This document shows, one piece after another, positions 1 to 8,968 of a stretch of DNA of 64,000 nt. The notes under the pieces were generated by a model that saw nothing but the letters and a program-made list of their open reading frames with translations, had not been told where the DNA came from and ran no database searches. The stretch covers positions 3,100,001-3,164,000 of the forward strand of contig NZ_CP139035.1 in NCBI RefSeq assembly GCF_029854705.2. The letters run 5' to 3'. This DNA comes from Akkermansia sp. N21116. GTDB taxonomy: Bacteria; Verrucomicrobiota; Verrucomicrobiia; Verrucomicrobiales; Akkermansiaceae. How positions within the stretch are numbered: position 1 is the stretch's first letter; each line of letters begins with the position of its first letter. The translations under genes were made by a program, and so were the position numbers.

Positions 1-1
1 T

Positions 2-571
2 ACTTTTTATGTCAAAAGACGGGCACAGTTGAAAAACGAGCAAAAAGCAACCAATCAGCCGTTTCTGAAACAGCAATTGGATCAAGCCCTGAAGCAGGAA
101 GAAAAACGCATAGAGGCGTTGCAGGTTCAAATGGAAAAACTCATCAATACTCATCAAGAGCTAAAAGAAAAGTATGAAACCTATTTGAATGTTAAAGGAA
201 TAGGGAAACGCAATGCCATGGCGTTGATTAGCCTCATGCCCGAATTGGGAAGCATTAATAGAAAGCAGGCGTCAGCCCTACTCGGAGTAGTGCCTTATTC
301 CTGGGAAAGCGGAACGATGAAAGGAACACGCAAAATACATGGGGGCAGAAAGGAACTGCGCCATCTTCTCTATTTGGCAACGGTTAGTGCCTTGAGGTGC
401 AATGAAATCTTGCAGGCGAAGTACAAACATTTTCTCTCTGTGGGAAAAACACGAAAGTGTGCACTTATTGCCTGCTGTCATTCTCTAATCATTTATCTCA
501 ATAGCTTAACGAAAAAAATAATTCCCCCGGATGCAGCGTCGCACGCTGCCGGGGGGATTGGGGGCGAGTAG
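2..571 (+). CDS. IS110-family transposase, C-terminal part (cut by window start)
   Basis: The reading frame is open to the left edge, so the N-terminal RuvC-like DEDD catalytic half lies outside the window and only about 189 codons remain. What is visible is a coiled-coil-like linker rich in Lys, Glu and Gln, then a helix-hairpin-helix-like stretch (YLNVKGIGKRNAMALI) and the IS116/IS110/IS902 C-terminal domain with the motif GVVPYSWESG and a conserved GTRKIHGGRKELRHLLY, which in this family includes the catalytic serine region. Base composition is clearly lower in GC than the neighbouring chromosome, fitting a recent arrival. The last ~15 residues are encoded by a GC-rich palindrome and look like read-through into the element end. 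Family assignment is firm; whether the copy is intact cannot be seen. Confidence 0.85.
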   Translation, partial: TFYVKRRAQLKNEQKATNQPFLKQQLDQALKQEEKRIEALQVQMEKLINTHQELKEKYETYLNVKGIGKRNAMALISLMPELGSINRKQASALLGVVPYSWESGTMKGTRKIHGGRKELRHLLYLATVSALRCNEILQAKYKHFLSVGKTRKCALIACCHSLIIYLNSLTKKIIPPDAASHAAGGIGGE

Positions 572-576
572 CCCCC
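524..576. other. Tandem GC-rich hairpins at the 3' end of the transposase gene
   Basis: Two adjacent inverted repeats overlap the transposase stop codon. The first pairs GCAGCGT (533-539) with ACGCTGC (543-549) around a CGC loop and is flanked by C5 (524-528) and G6 (551-556). The second pairs GGGGGC (560-565) with GCCCCC (571-576) around GAGTA and is followed by a T-rich stretch. They could act as a terminator or belong to the structured non-coding end of the IS element. The C and G runs also allow alternative pairings between the two hairpins. Confidence 0.5.
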
Positions 577-636
577 ATTTGTCTATTTCTGAATTATAGT
601 TGACTCTTTTGCTTATCAATAATACGGTATCCGCAC

Positions 637-1488
637 TCACAACGGAGCACAGGCATGTTCTTTCAAGGAACGTCGGGCTTCTGGTCTCGCCCAAATCGCT
701 TCATGCCCTCCAGGGAATTCCTCATAGGAAACATCCGCAAATCTGTCTCGAAGCCTGTGGGCCTGTTCTACCGGAATCTGCCGGTCATGCGTCGCGGCCA
801 GGATGACGACCGGCACCTTGATCCGGGGAGCATACAAGTCGGAACGGAATATTCCACCCACCAGCACGGACACCATCCAATCCGGGGCATACATCCGGGC
901 ACATGCTCCGAAACTGTCGAACGGCACACAGAGGATCAATCTTCCTACGGAGCGCCGGGCTGCTATGTGCGTTGCTACTCCGGTTCCCAACGAGTTACCT
1001 ACCAGAACCACCTGTGACCAATTCCGGCCCGTCTCCTGCAAAATAGTTTCCACGACACGGATCATATCGTCCACTACTGTTTCCTCCGACGGCCATCCGG
1101 AACTTCTCCCGGAACCACGGTAATTCACTAGGAGCTTTGCCACAGGCCAGGAATCGACAGCACTTAGATAACTGGCAACATCACGCCCTCTTCCCGGGCA
1201 AAAAACAATCAAAGGCGCCCCAGGCTTCTCCTGAAACCATCCATCCAGTTGTTCTCCCCTCACCTCAAAACTCCGTCTGCTCTCCGACCATGCGGCATAA
1301 CGCCGGGCATAAGTATTCGCATCCTTCATCGGTTGCGGATTGAATACTACAAGCCCCCTTCCCCACATCACCCATGCCACCCAGCAAGCCGCCAGCAAGA
1401 CAAGCACAATCCCCCCCAGGATACACACTCTTTTTCCCGTACCCCGTAACATTCCTTTACTTGTTGAATTTCTCAAACATCGAATCAT
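637..1488 (-). CDS. Membrane-anchored alpha/beta hydrolase
   Basis: A 283-residue serine hydrolase of the alpha/beta fold. The N-terminus carries a basic stretch and one hydrophobic segment (about residues 21-42), so the enzyme is probably anchored in the inner membrane facing the periplasm; an LAAC sequence in that segment also resembles a lipobox but is followed by more hydrophobic residues. The catalytic triad can be read as Ser166 in GNSLG, Asp235 in ATHDRQIP and His262 in GGHE, with an oxyanion segment near FCPGRGRD. ATG at 1488 is used; a second ATG at 1452 is equally possible. The substrate cannot be deduced; relatives include esterases and uncharacterised YqiA/BEM46-like proteins. The gene ends 66 bases from the IS110 transposase, facing it, so its 3' end borders a mobile element. 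Confidence 0.75.
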   Translation of the reverse strand: MIRCLRNSTSKGMLRGTGKRVCILGGIVLVLLAACWVAWVMWGRGLVVFNPQPMKDANTYARRYAAWSESRRSFEVRGEQLDGWFQEKPGAPLIVFCPGRGRDVASYLSAVDSWPVAKLLVNYRGSGRSSGWPSEETVVDDMIRVVETILQETGRNWSQVVLVGNSLGTGVATHIAARRSVGRLILCVPFDSFGACARMYAPDWMVSVLVGGIFRSDLYAPRIKVPVVILAATHDRQIPVEQAHRLRDRFADVSYEEFPGGHEAIWARPEARRSLKEHACAPL

Positions 1489-1659
1489 TCCTTACGTTCC
1501 ATTCTGCATTCTCCGTTGAAAGATGCAATTGAACTCTTAATTATTCTCATCCATGATTTTATCTTCAGGAAAACAGAAGTTGAAACACAGCCAACAATAT
1601 ACGGAGCTTTGGAGTCATCCCTCCAAAGCCCCGTTGAATATCGATAATTTTAGAAACTG

Positions 1660-4068
1660 CTAATCCGATAGCTTGTACACCTCCACGGCGCTCATCAGGA
1701 ACGCGCCAGTGCCGTACACTTCAGTATTGCTTTTCTGCACCTGTTTCGGATCGGCTCCAACGGGTTGCACCCAGCAGAGTTTGCCTTCTGTATCGACAGA
1801 GTTCACCAGAGCCTTCCATCCCTTTTGGACAATGGGAAGAAAACGCTTCTTCGGTAACAATCCCGCATTGATACCGTAAGCCATGGCATAGGTCATAAAG
1901 CCTGTCGCACTAGTTTCCGGAGCGGGATAACTGGCTGGATCCAACAGGCTGGCGTGCCAGCATCCGTCTTCCTGCTGGAGTCCGGCAAGACGGTCACACA
2001 TTTCCACGAAAAGCTTTTCATAGAAGGGTCTGTACCTCTTGTCATCGGCAGGCAGTGCCTTGAGTATCTCTGCCAAGCCCCCCATCACCCATCCATTGCC
2101 ACGCCCCCAGAAAACCTTCTGCCCGTTGGCTTCCTTTTTATTGATGTACGAGGCATCGCGAAAGAACAGGCGTTCCTCAACATCGTAGAGTTTGTCATAG
2201 GTTGCCTTGTATTCACTGGAGGCAAACTCCATATACTTTTCATCCCCCGTCAAGGTATAAAGCCGGGCATAGACAGGAGGCGCCATAAACAGGGCATCGC
2301 ACCACGACCAGCGTTCATACTGCCCGGAGGTGCCATGAATCATCTTGGCTGGATCCATGCAGCGATTGGCAATCACCCAGTCGGCCCGCGCCTGCGTCGG
2401 CATCTTCATCAGCTTCTTCCCATGCTTGGCATACATGTCCAGGTATGCCTGACCGACACAAATATCGTCGGCATGATACATGTAAGGCCCCACCTGCCAT
2501 ATCATACGGTTAAAGAGCTTCTGGAGCCACTGATCATATTTTTTATCGCCGCTCAATTCCGCCCAGTCGAACATGCCTACATACAGGGCACCATTGAGCC
2601 AGCTCTGCGGAGACCGGGACGAGGGTTGATCCGGAAAGTACGAAATTTGCCAATCAGCCACTTTGCGTGCAATATTCAGCACATCCTGCTTCCGGAAGTC
2701 CGAAGCATATGACCGTGCCGGGGCATTCATGCGAATGGCTGTTTCAAAAGCACGAAATCCCGGATATTTATAGTTGTACATCCACAGAAGATTGGACTTA
2801 CCCTGGGTTCCACTTACCACAAATGGTCGGACATTGTCCCTCCGGGACGATGCCGTCACTGGTTCCGATTTCCATGTTTTACCCTTATCGGATGTTTCCC
2901 AGCGCTCAATTTCGAAAATGTCCTTCACCGGGCGCGAAGCATAGACAACATCGGGATTATCATGGTCGAGGTACACCCCTCCGGAATAATTACATTCGTA
3001 TTCCGACTGTTCTTTGGGGTAGACGTTTCTTTGGAACCACCGACCGGCCTTTGTGATCTTGTGATTGTTCCACTTCGAGCCATCCCAGCGAGCATACCAG
3101 TAGGAATGTTCCGTCAGGACATTGCTAAATCGGGCATATACAAGGACTGGATACTCGTTTTCATCGAAAGCCACATCCCAGATCCACGCTTTCTCCAACG
3201 TTTTGCCAGCATCATAGACCTTGTCGCATCGGGAAGGAGGCACCGCTCCGCCATCCGCCAACTTGCCAATGAGACGCCCATCAGCTCCCCAGAGGGAGCC
3301 ATCCCGGTACATGGCGAAGTAGATGGAGTTTGTCGGTTCATTCCTTGGATGTCCATCTGTGAAAGCCAGAAAGATCTTATCCTTCCCGTTGTTGGTGGCC
3401 TTCAGATAGGGTCGTACGGAATTGTTCGTCTTTTCATCCTGAATCAAGGTCTGTGCCGGACTCCACGTCTTCAAATCATCCGTATACACCATGTTCGGTT
3501 TGAAATTCGGTCCTCGGAACAAGAGGTAAATCCTGCCGTTTTCTCCAGTCAGCAAAGCCGGATTGGTATAGCAAACCCCCATCGGACCTTTAACATCGGG
3601 TCTGATACTTAGTTCTTCATCCCATTCCGATATATCGCCGGGCTTTTTAGTTACACGGTAATAGATCGGAGAATTCTTCGTCCCTCCATGAGCGGAATAA
3701 AATACTGCCACACGCTTGTCAGGAAGAACCAGGAAAGAAGGATTGGCGTGGTCGTCATAATCCAGCTTGTCATGAAGCTTGAACGATTTCTTCTCCCCGG
3801 AGGTAGGATTCATAGAAAAAGCCCGGATACTGCCCTCCCTGTCTACCGCTCCGCCAATGATCACACCGTCCACATACACGGCGCGTGGATCGGAAAACCA
3901 GCACCAGGCACCGTCATCGGCTACAACCTCGCAGTCTTCCGCATAAGGAGGCATGGAAGGAGGTGATGCCAAAACGGTTCCAACTCCAGAGTACCACAAA
4001 AGAGATGCGCACGCTACCGTACGCAGGTGAGAAAGCCCTCCTGACAAAAGCTTCATTCTTTTCTTCAT
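1660..4068 (-). CDS. Exported BNR_4 beta-propeller / GH105 unsaturated uronyl hydrolase fusion
   Basis: About 802 residues. The ATG at 4068 is chosen over an upstream TTG at 4104 because it opens a basic start (MKKRMKL) followed by a hydrophobic signal peptide ending near VLASPP. Residues ~45-440 match the BNR_4 propeller family (start DDGAWCWFSDPRAVY, later repeats with NSIYFAMYRDG and GGVYLDHDNPDVVYASRP). Residues ~460-800 match GH88/GH105 enzymes: a DICVGQAYLDMY segment, WCDALFMAPPVY with the acidic residue used by YteR-type enzymes, and WGRGNGWVMGG. Family members hydrate and remove 4,5-unsaturated uronic acids left by polysaccharide lyases. It follows the SMP-30-like lipoprotein gene by 25 bases on the same strand, so the two are probably co-transcribed. 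The two-domain layout implies binding plus cleavage of a uronate-containing glycan; the exact polymer is unknown. Confidence 0.85.
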   Translation of the reverse strand: MKKRMKLLSGGLSHLRTVACASLLWYSGVGTVLASPPSMPPYAEDCEVVADDGAWCWFSDPRAVYVDGVIIGGAVDREGSIRAFSMNPTSGEKKSFKLHDKLDYDDHANPSFLVLPDKRVAVFYSAHGGTKNSPIYYRVTKKPGDISEWDEELSIRPDVKGPMGVCYTNPALLTGENGRIYLLFRGPNFKPNMVYTDDLKTWSPAQTLIQDEKTNNSVRPYLKATNNGKDKIFLAFTDGHPRNEPTNSIYFAMYRDGSLWGADGRLIGKLADGGAVPPSRCDKVYDAGKTLEKAWIWDVAFDENEYPVLVYARFSNVLTEHSYWYARWDGSKWNNHKITKAGRWFQRNVYPKEQSEYECNYSGGVYLDHDNPDVVYASRPVKDIFEIERWETSDKGKTWKSEPVTASSRRDNVRPFVVSGTQGKSNLLWMYNYKYPGFRAFETAIRMNAPARSYASDFRKQDVLNIARKVADWQISYFPDQPSSRSPQSWLNGALYVGMFDWAELSGDKKYDQWLQKLFNRMIWQVGPYMYHADDICVGQAYLDMYAKHGKKLMKMPTQARADWVIANRCMDPAKMIHGTSGQYERWSWCDALFMAPPVYARLYTLTGDEKYMEFASSEYKATYDKLYDVEERLFFRDASYINKKEANGQKVFWGRGNGWVMGGLAEILKALPADDKRYRPFYEKLFVEMCDRLAGLQQEDGCWHASLLDPASYPAPETSATGFMTYAMAYGINAGLLPKKRFLPIVQKGWKALVNSVDTEGKLCWVQPVGADPKQVQKSNTEVYGTGAFLMSAVEVYKLSD

Positions 4069-4093
4069 ATCAGCAGAGGAGGAATGGTGATTA

Positions 4094-5218
4094 TTACTTA
4101 TCAAGTTTGATCACGGACAAGCCGATAGGGAGGTCATGCTTGGTATTCTTCATCCCGGGAAATGGCATGTCAAAGTTGACGATGATGAGCTCGTCCCCGA
4201 TCACAAGAGGTTCACAAGGCTGGTCAAGTTTGCCTCCGGCACCGGTTGTATTGCCGTTTTCGCTGATGATCCGGAAGGTAGACTTATCCACATCATACAT
4301 ATGGATCGAATTTCGTTTCGAATTTGTCACGTAGATTTTGTTGGTATCCCGGTCGCACACGATGCCATCACAGCAATTGATCGAAGGATCATCGACAATG
4401 ATTTCCTGCTTAAGAGGTTTGCCACTGGCGGAAAAAGTCGTCCGGGAAATCACACCGTCACCGAACCGTCCACTGTACATGCGCCCCTGATTATCGAACG
4501 TAACGCCATCGGCTCCGTCGGTTTCCGCTTGGGGATCTGCAGACGGTTTGGCATCATACTGGGCTACCAGATGAGGATCGGAAGCATTGGGAAGCAGCTT
4601 CACTTCGCCTTTCTTCATCTCATCGAGGGAAATGGCATAAACCCCGCTCTGATTCGGCTTGCCGGGAAGATCGAAATGGGTATCGCTGACATATGCCTTT
4701 CCATTATGCCAACGCACGGCATTGGCCAGTTTAAAGCCGGATGCCGCCACTTCACACCGTACGGGCTTCCCGTTTTCCACAACAATACGAAGAAGGCGAG
4801 ATTTGTAGTTTTTGTCGTTAAAATACTGATTATCGGCAATGTACAGATTACCGTCGGGTCCAAATTCAATGCCCATGGGGTGTACCTTGCCCGTGTCCGG
4901 ATGAGGAGTCAGTTTATCGAACCAAATACTTACATTCCTGTTTTTATCGATACGGAACAATTTGGATCCACCTACCTTCTCATAGTCGATGTAATTCGGG
5001 GCGGAAAGAATAATGCTTCCGTCAGCCGCCACAGACATGCCGTCGGGTACCGAACAAGTAGCGGGATCCAAATTGACAAACATCTGCGGTTTCAAAGAAA
5101 GCGGAGGGAGGACCTGGGTTGAAGCGACGGCATTCGTCGATTCCGGTAAACTGGAACAACCAGCAGAAACAAGAACAGCACCAAGCGCCGACACTAAGAG
5201 GAGATATTGGTTTTTCAT
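4094..5218 (-). CDS. SMP-30/gluconolactonase-like (LRE family) lipoprotein
   Basis: About 374 residues beginning at the ATG at 5218 (MKNQYLLLV), which gives a clean lipoprotein signal with lipobox VSAGC and acylated Cys21; an upstream start at 5260 would spoil it. The body is a six-bladed propeller of the SMP-30/gluconolactonase/LRE type, with blade motifs VPDGMSVAADGSIIL, HPMGIEFGPDGNLYIADN, KLANAVRWHNGKAYVSDT, DGADGVTFDNQGRMYSG and CCDGIVCDRDTNKIYVTN, where the recurring Asp/Asn residues usually ligate a divalent metal. Members open sugar lactones or have related hydrolase roles. It precedes the GH105 fusion gene and follows the metallophosphoesterase gene and its terminator, so it probably starts a two-gene unit. 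A lactonase acting on an oxidised sugar would suit that partner, but this is inference. Confidence 0.75.
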   Translation of the reverse strand: MKNQYLLLVSALGAVLVSAGCSSLPESTNAVASTQVLPPLSLKPQMFVNLDPATCSVPDGMSVAADGSIILSAPNYIDYEKVGGSKLFRIDKNRNVSIWFDKLTPHPDTGKVHPMGIEFGPDGNLYIADNQYFNDKNYKSRLLRIVVENGKPVRCEVAASGFKLANAVRWHNGKAYVSDTHFDLPGKPNQSGVYAISLDEMKKGEVKLLPNASDPHLVAQYDAKPSADPQAETDGADGVTFDNQGRMYSGRFGDGVISRTTFSASGKPLKQEIIVDDPSINCCDGIVCDRDTNKIYVTNSKRNSIHMYDVDKSTFRIISENGNTTGAGGKLDQPCEPLVIGDELIIVNFDMPFPGMKNTKHDLPIGLSVIKLDK

Positions 5219-5281
5219 AAAAAAATTGTGTGATACGAGAAATACGACTATCTCTGACACAATCTTTCATCAATAAAAACA

Positions 5282-5318
5282 CGGGCGGCTCCGTTCCTTG
5301 AGAACGTTAAGCCGCCCG
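5282..5318 (-). terminator. Rho-independent terminator after the exported metallophosphoesterase gene
   Basis: CGGGCGGCT (5282-5290) and AGCCGCCCG (5310-5318) form a perfect 9-bp stem with a second inner stem CGTTC/GAACG. On the minus strand the stem is followed by TGTTTTTATTG, giving a U tract, so it serves the gene ending at 5349 and separates it from the SMP-30-like gene. Confidence 0.85.
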
Positions 5319-5348
5319 AGCAGGCCATTCAAAAAGCCAAGGTACATT

Positions 5349-6524
5349 TTAACGTTTGGTCGGGAATTTTTTCTCAATCAACGTCTTGCCATCCGTATCA
5401 AAGGCGCGCATTTTAATGCCGCTCCTGTCAATATCCAGTCTGGCTCCGCTGTGGTTGCTACCGACCAGAAGAGGATAGTTCCTCTTTCCTCGTACCGGTT
5501 CATGGAAGTCATACCTATGCGTATGCCCGGCAATCATCAGATCAATCCCAGCCTTATTCAGCATATTGAGCATCTTGGAGCTGATGTCGTTCATTCCATG
5601 TTCCTTGTTATATTGCTCAATTTCAGAAATCGGGAAATGGGACATCACAATGCGATGGCGTGCCTTTTTGAAATCCGGACTTTGCAGAACACCCTTCAAC
5701 CACTCGGCCTGTTCCGTCCTGTAATGATCAAAATCCGTCAATCCGGCATAAACAGGATGCGTATCGGGTTTATCCTCTCCACAATCCAGAAATATGACAA
5801 ACGTATCTCCAATCGTTTGCGTTCCGTATATATTCCCGCTCTCTTGAGGAACATAGCCAGAATAGTCGCGAGCCAAAGCCCCTCTCGTTTCATGGTTGCC
5901 TCGGACAAGAATAAAGGGCTTTTCTTTGGCAAACATATTGACGCACAAATCAATGTAGCTCTTGTAAGGTTGTCCCGCAGACGTACAGTAGCTTGTAATA
6001 TCCCCCACGAGGAACATGGCGTCGCAAGAACCATAGTCTCCAAGCTCCAGTAATTTTTTCAGTTTGCCGGGGTCATCGTGAATATCGCTGGCCGCAAACA
6101 GAGAACATTTGTCAATTCTCGGTGAAAAGGTTTTGAAATCATACCACGGAGACTGGATCTCCTTGCCATACACCACCTTGTAAGGTTGAAAAGTGGTAAT
6201 CTCCTTAGAACAAAGCCGGTACTGGTAGGCTGTACCCGGTTCCAAATCGTGAACGCGAATGGCATTGAATGTATTGTTGGCTTCCTTCAACCCGTCTCGA
6301 CGAGAATAATAAACTTTGGCATCACTGTCGGGAGCGCCTTGTTTCTTCACTTCAACCCAGGAAAATCCTTTCCCCGTTGTCGTAAACAGGAAGGAAACCC
6401 CCTTATTGCCGACTTCCTGCAAATAGGGACCGTGGTCAAATGAATATTCGTCCCCGGCCAAGGCCGGGTTTGCGTAAAAGCTCAAACTCAACAGAGCTGC
6501 AGCTACTAATAACTTGATTTTCAT
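5349..6524 (-). CDS. Exported purple-acid-phosphatase-like metallophosphoesterase
   Basis: About 391 residues from the ATG at 6524 (MKIKLLVAAALL), which begins a standard signal peptide cut near PALAGDEY; an in-frame start four codons upstream is less likely. The N-terminal third looks like the fibronectin-type domain of purple acid phosphatases (GPYLQEVGNKGVSFLF, then DLEPGTAYQYRLC). The calcineurin-like phosphoesterase core shows all metal-binding motifs in order: SDIHDD, VGDIT, RGNHETRG, SHFP and GHTHRYDF. It should act in the periplasm as a phosphomonoesterase or phosphodiesterase with two metal ions. It is a single-gene unit with its own terminator and is transcribed away from the GH92 operon across a 164-base divergent region containing inverted repeats. 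A nutritional role in phosphate release from host material is plausible but unproven. Confidence 0.85.
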   Translation of the reverse strand: MKIKLLVAAALLSLSFYANPALAGDEYSFDHGPYLQEVGNKGVSFLFTTTGKGFSWVEVKKQGAPDSDAKVYYSRRDGLKEANNTFNAIRVHDLEPGTAYQYRLCSKEITTFQPYKVVYGKEIQSPWYDFKTFSPRIDKCSLFAASDIHDDPGKLKKLLELGDYGSCDAMFLVGDITSYCTSAGQPYKSYIDLCVNMFAKEKPFILVRGNHETRGALARDYSGYVPQESGNIYGTQTIGDTFVIFLDCGEDKPDTHPVYAGLTDFDHYRTEQAEWLKGVLQSPDFKKARHRIVMSHFPISEIEQYNKEHGMNDISSKMLNMLNKAGIDLMIAGHTHRYDFHEPVRGKRNYPLLVGSNHSGARLDIDRSGIKMRAFDTDGKTLIEKKFPTKR

Positions 6525-6580
6525 GGTATCGTACAATGGTAGATGAATAAATTCTGTACATGACCACTTACGTTCCTGTA

Positions 6581-6619
6581 AGGATAAAAATTTCCTTTAT
6601 CCTGATTTTTTCTGAAAAA
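6581..6619. promoter_or_regulatory. Two adjacent inverted repeats in the divergent regulatory region
   Basis: AGGATAAA (6581-6588) is mirrored by TTTATCCT (6596-6603), and directly after it TTTTTC (607-612 of the 6 kb block, i.e. 6607-6612) is mirrored by GAAAAA (6614-6619). Both lie between the divergent metallophosphoesterase and GH92 genes and could be operator sites for either unit. No regulator gene is present nearby, so the role is inferred from position and symmetry only. Confidence 0.3.
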
Positions 6620-6688
6620 TTCATTCCCATTCATCCGGAAATATCTTTTCCATGAAAGATTGCCTCTCCTCCGGGCGTAGGTGATTGT

Positions 6689-8959
6689 ATGAGTTTTTCC
6701 TTTCTCACCTCTTGGAGGGCATTCATGCTCCTGGCTGTAACATTCCTGCCATGTTTGTCCGAATCAAAGGGAGAGGAGCTCCCCCGCCCGGCACCTTCCT
6801 CATTCGTCGATCCCCACATTGGAACGGGAGGGCACGGACACGTTTTTGTGGGAGCCAGCGTGCCTTTCGGACTCGTCCAGCTTGGTCCTACCAATGTTTC
6901 CCAAGGCTGGGACTGGTGTTCCGGATACCACATATCGGACGCAAGTATCATCGGCTTCAGCCACACGCATCTGAGCGGTACAGGATGCCACGATCTTGGA
7001 GATATCTCCCTCATGCCAGTCATCGGAGAAGTTCCCTTGTCCCGCGGTTCCAAGGATAATCTGCTTTCCGGACTCGGATCATCCTTCGACCATTCCTCGG
7101 AACAAGTTCGACCCGGATACTATGCCGTCCATCTGGACCGATTCGGGATTGATGTGAAATTAACAGCCACACAGAGAACAGGTTTCCACAAATACACGTT
7201 TCCCAAGACTGAAGACGCACGAATCATCGTAGACCTGAAACATGGGGTCGGCAGTGGAAACCCAACCGAAGTCCAATTCCACCGGGAGAGCAATACCGTC
7301 ATATCGGGATTCCGCCACACCAAAGGCTGGGCAAACAATCGGAAGCTCTTCTTCGTCATAGAATTTTCTCGTCCGATGAAACAATGGATGGAATCCGAAG
7401 GCTCACATCCGTCGACAAACTGTCCCGGCAAGCCTTTCGGACAGGCTGTCTTCGATACAAGGGACGAGAACCCCGTCTTCGTCAAAGTCGCTATCTCACT
7501 GGTGAGCGTGGAAAATGCCAAGGCCAACATGCAAGCCGAACTACCCGGTTGGGATTTCAACAAAACCGTGATCCAAGCCGATCAGGCCTGGAACCGCGAA
7601 CTCTCCAAAATTTCCATTTCCACTCGTAACGACAAAGTACGCCGCATCTTCTACACCGCCTTGTACCATACCATGATCTACCCTGCCGTCTGTTCCGATG
7701 TCAACGGGGACTATCGCGGGGCGGACGGCAACATCCACAAAAGCTCTCATCTCCAGTACACGGGATTTTCTCTTTGGGATACCTACCGTGCAGCCCATCC
7801 CCTGATGACTCTCATCCAACCTGAAAAAGTACCCGACCTGATCAACTCCATGCTGGACATCTACCAAAAGCAGGGGAAATTGCCCGTCTGGCACCTGATG
7901 GCCTGTGAAACAGACTGCATGGTAGGCAATCCGGCCGTTTGCGTCGTCGCAGATGCCGTAATGAAAAATTTTGAGGGGATATCAGCCGAAAAGGCATTCA
8001 CAGCCATGAAGGAATCTTCCCTTTTAGACGAACGCGGACTCAAGTACCTCAAGGAATACGGCTATATTCCCTATGACAAGGAAGGAGAAGGTCTTTCCAA
8101 ATGCATGGAATACGCCGTCGCCGACTGGAGTCTTGCCCAGGTTGCGGACAAACTCGGAAAAACCCAGGATCACGATTACTTCCTGAAACGGAGTAAATCC
8201 TATAAGCATTACTTCGACCCAAAAACGGAATTCGTCCGGGGATTATCCTCGGAAGGAGTGTTCGGAAAAAACTTCGACCCGTTTGTCTCCGTCCACCGGA
8301 ACAATGATTATACCGAAGGCAATGCATGGCAATACACCTGGCTGGTACCGCACGACATAAAAGGACTTGTCGAATTGTTCGGGAATACGGAAAAGTTCCT
8401 GGCCAAACTAGACGGGCTATTTACGGCACAGGGAGATCTAGGCAAAGACGCCTCCCCCGACATCTCCGGAATGATCGGGCAGTATGCGCATGGCAACGAG
8501 CCCAGCCACCACGTCGCCTACATGTACACTTGCGTCGACAAACCATGGAAAACAGCGGATAAAGTCCGGGAAATACTTTCCACCATGTATGACGACACGC
8601 CGGAGGGACTCTGCGGCAATGAAGACATGGGACAAATGTCCGCCTGGTACATCCTTTCCGCCCTCGGATTTTACCAAGTAGAGCCGGCAGGAGGCAAATT
8701 CGTATTCGGCAGTCCGATTGTCGATGGAGCGGAACTCCAGGTCGGGAACGGGAAAACATTCCGTATCATCGTCCGCGACAATAGCCCCGAACGTAAATAT
8801 ATCGGAAAAATTCTCTTGAACGGAAGACCGCATTCACTGAAGTATATCGACTTCAAGGACATTGCAGCCGGAGGAACACTGGAAATCCAGATGACCGGGG
8901 ATTCCTCCCTCTGCTGGCTGCCGTCCTGCAATGAGTCCTCCATGGCTTCCAATCCCTGA
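6689..8959 (+). CDS. GH92 exo-alpha-mannosidase, exported
   Basis: 756 residues, the normal GH92 length, with a hydrophobic export signal at residues 8-25. GH92 enzymes are calcium-dependent inverting alpha-mannosidases that trim alpha-1,2, alpha-1,3 or related linkages of high-mannose N-glycans. Diagnostic stretches are FVDPHIGTGGHGHVFVGAS with VPFGLVQLGP, FSHTHLSGTGC, the TEGNAWQYTW motif that carries the catalytic acid region, GNEPSHHVAYMY, and GNEDMGQMSAWYI near residue 643-655 with the acidic residues used for catalysis. It leads an operon with a GH2 beta-mannosidase (9 bases downstream) and a transglutaminase-fold gene. ATG at 6689 is preceded by GGTGAT. The linkage preference cannot be called from the sequence alone. 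The metallophosphoesterase gene is divergent to it. Confidence 0.93.
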   Translation: MSFSFLTSWRAFMLLAVTFLPCLSESKGEELPRPAPSSFVDPHIGTGGHGHVFVGASVPFGLVQLGPTNVSQGWDWCSGYHISDASIIGFSHTHLSGTGCHDLGDISLMPVIGEVPLSRGSKDNLLSGLGSSFDHSSEQVRPGYYAVHLDRFGIDVKLTATQRTGFHKYTFPKTEDARIIVDLKHGVGSGNPTEVQFHRESNTVISGFRHTKGWANNRKLFFVIEFSRPMKQWMESEGSHPSTNCPGKPFGQAVFDTRDENPVFVKVAISLVSVENAKANMQAELPGWDFNKTVIQADQAWNRELSKISISTRNDKVRRIFYTALYHTMIYPAVCSDVNGDYRGADGNIHKSSHLQYTGFSLWDTYRAAHPLMTLIQPEKVPDLINSMLDIYQKQGKLPVWHLMACETDCMVGNPAVCVVADAVMKNFEGISAEKAFTAMKESSLLDERGLKYLKEYGYIPYDKEGEGLSKCMEYAVADWSLAQVADKLGKTQDHDYFLKRSKSYKHYFDPKTEFVRGLSSEGVFGKNFDPFVSVHRNNDYTEGNAWQYTWLVPHDIKGLVELFGNTEKFLAKLDGLFTAQGDLGKDASPDISGMIGQYAHGNEPSHHVAYMYTCVDKPWKTADKVREILSTMYDDTPEGLCGNEDMGQMSAWYILSALGFYQVEPAGGKFVFGSPIVDGAELQVGNGKTFRIIVRDNSPERKYIGKILLNGRPHSLKYIDFKDIAAGGTLEIQMTGDSSLCWLPSCNESSMASNP

Positions 8960-8968
8960 CATTCCGCT

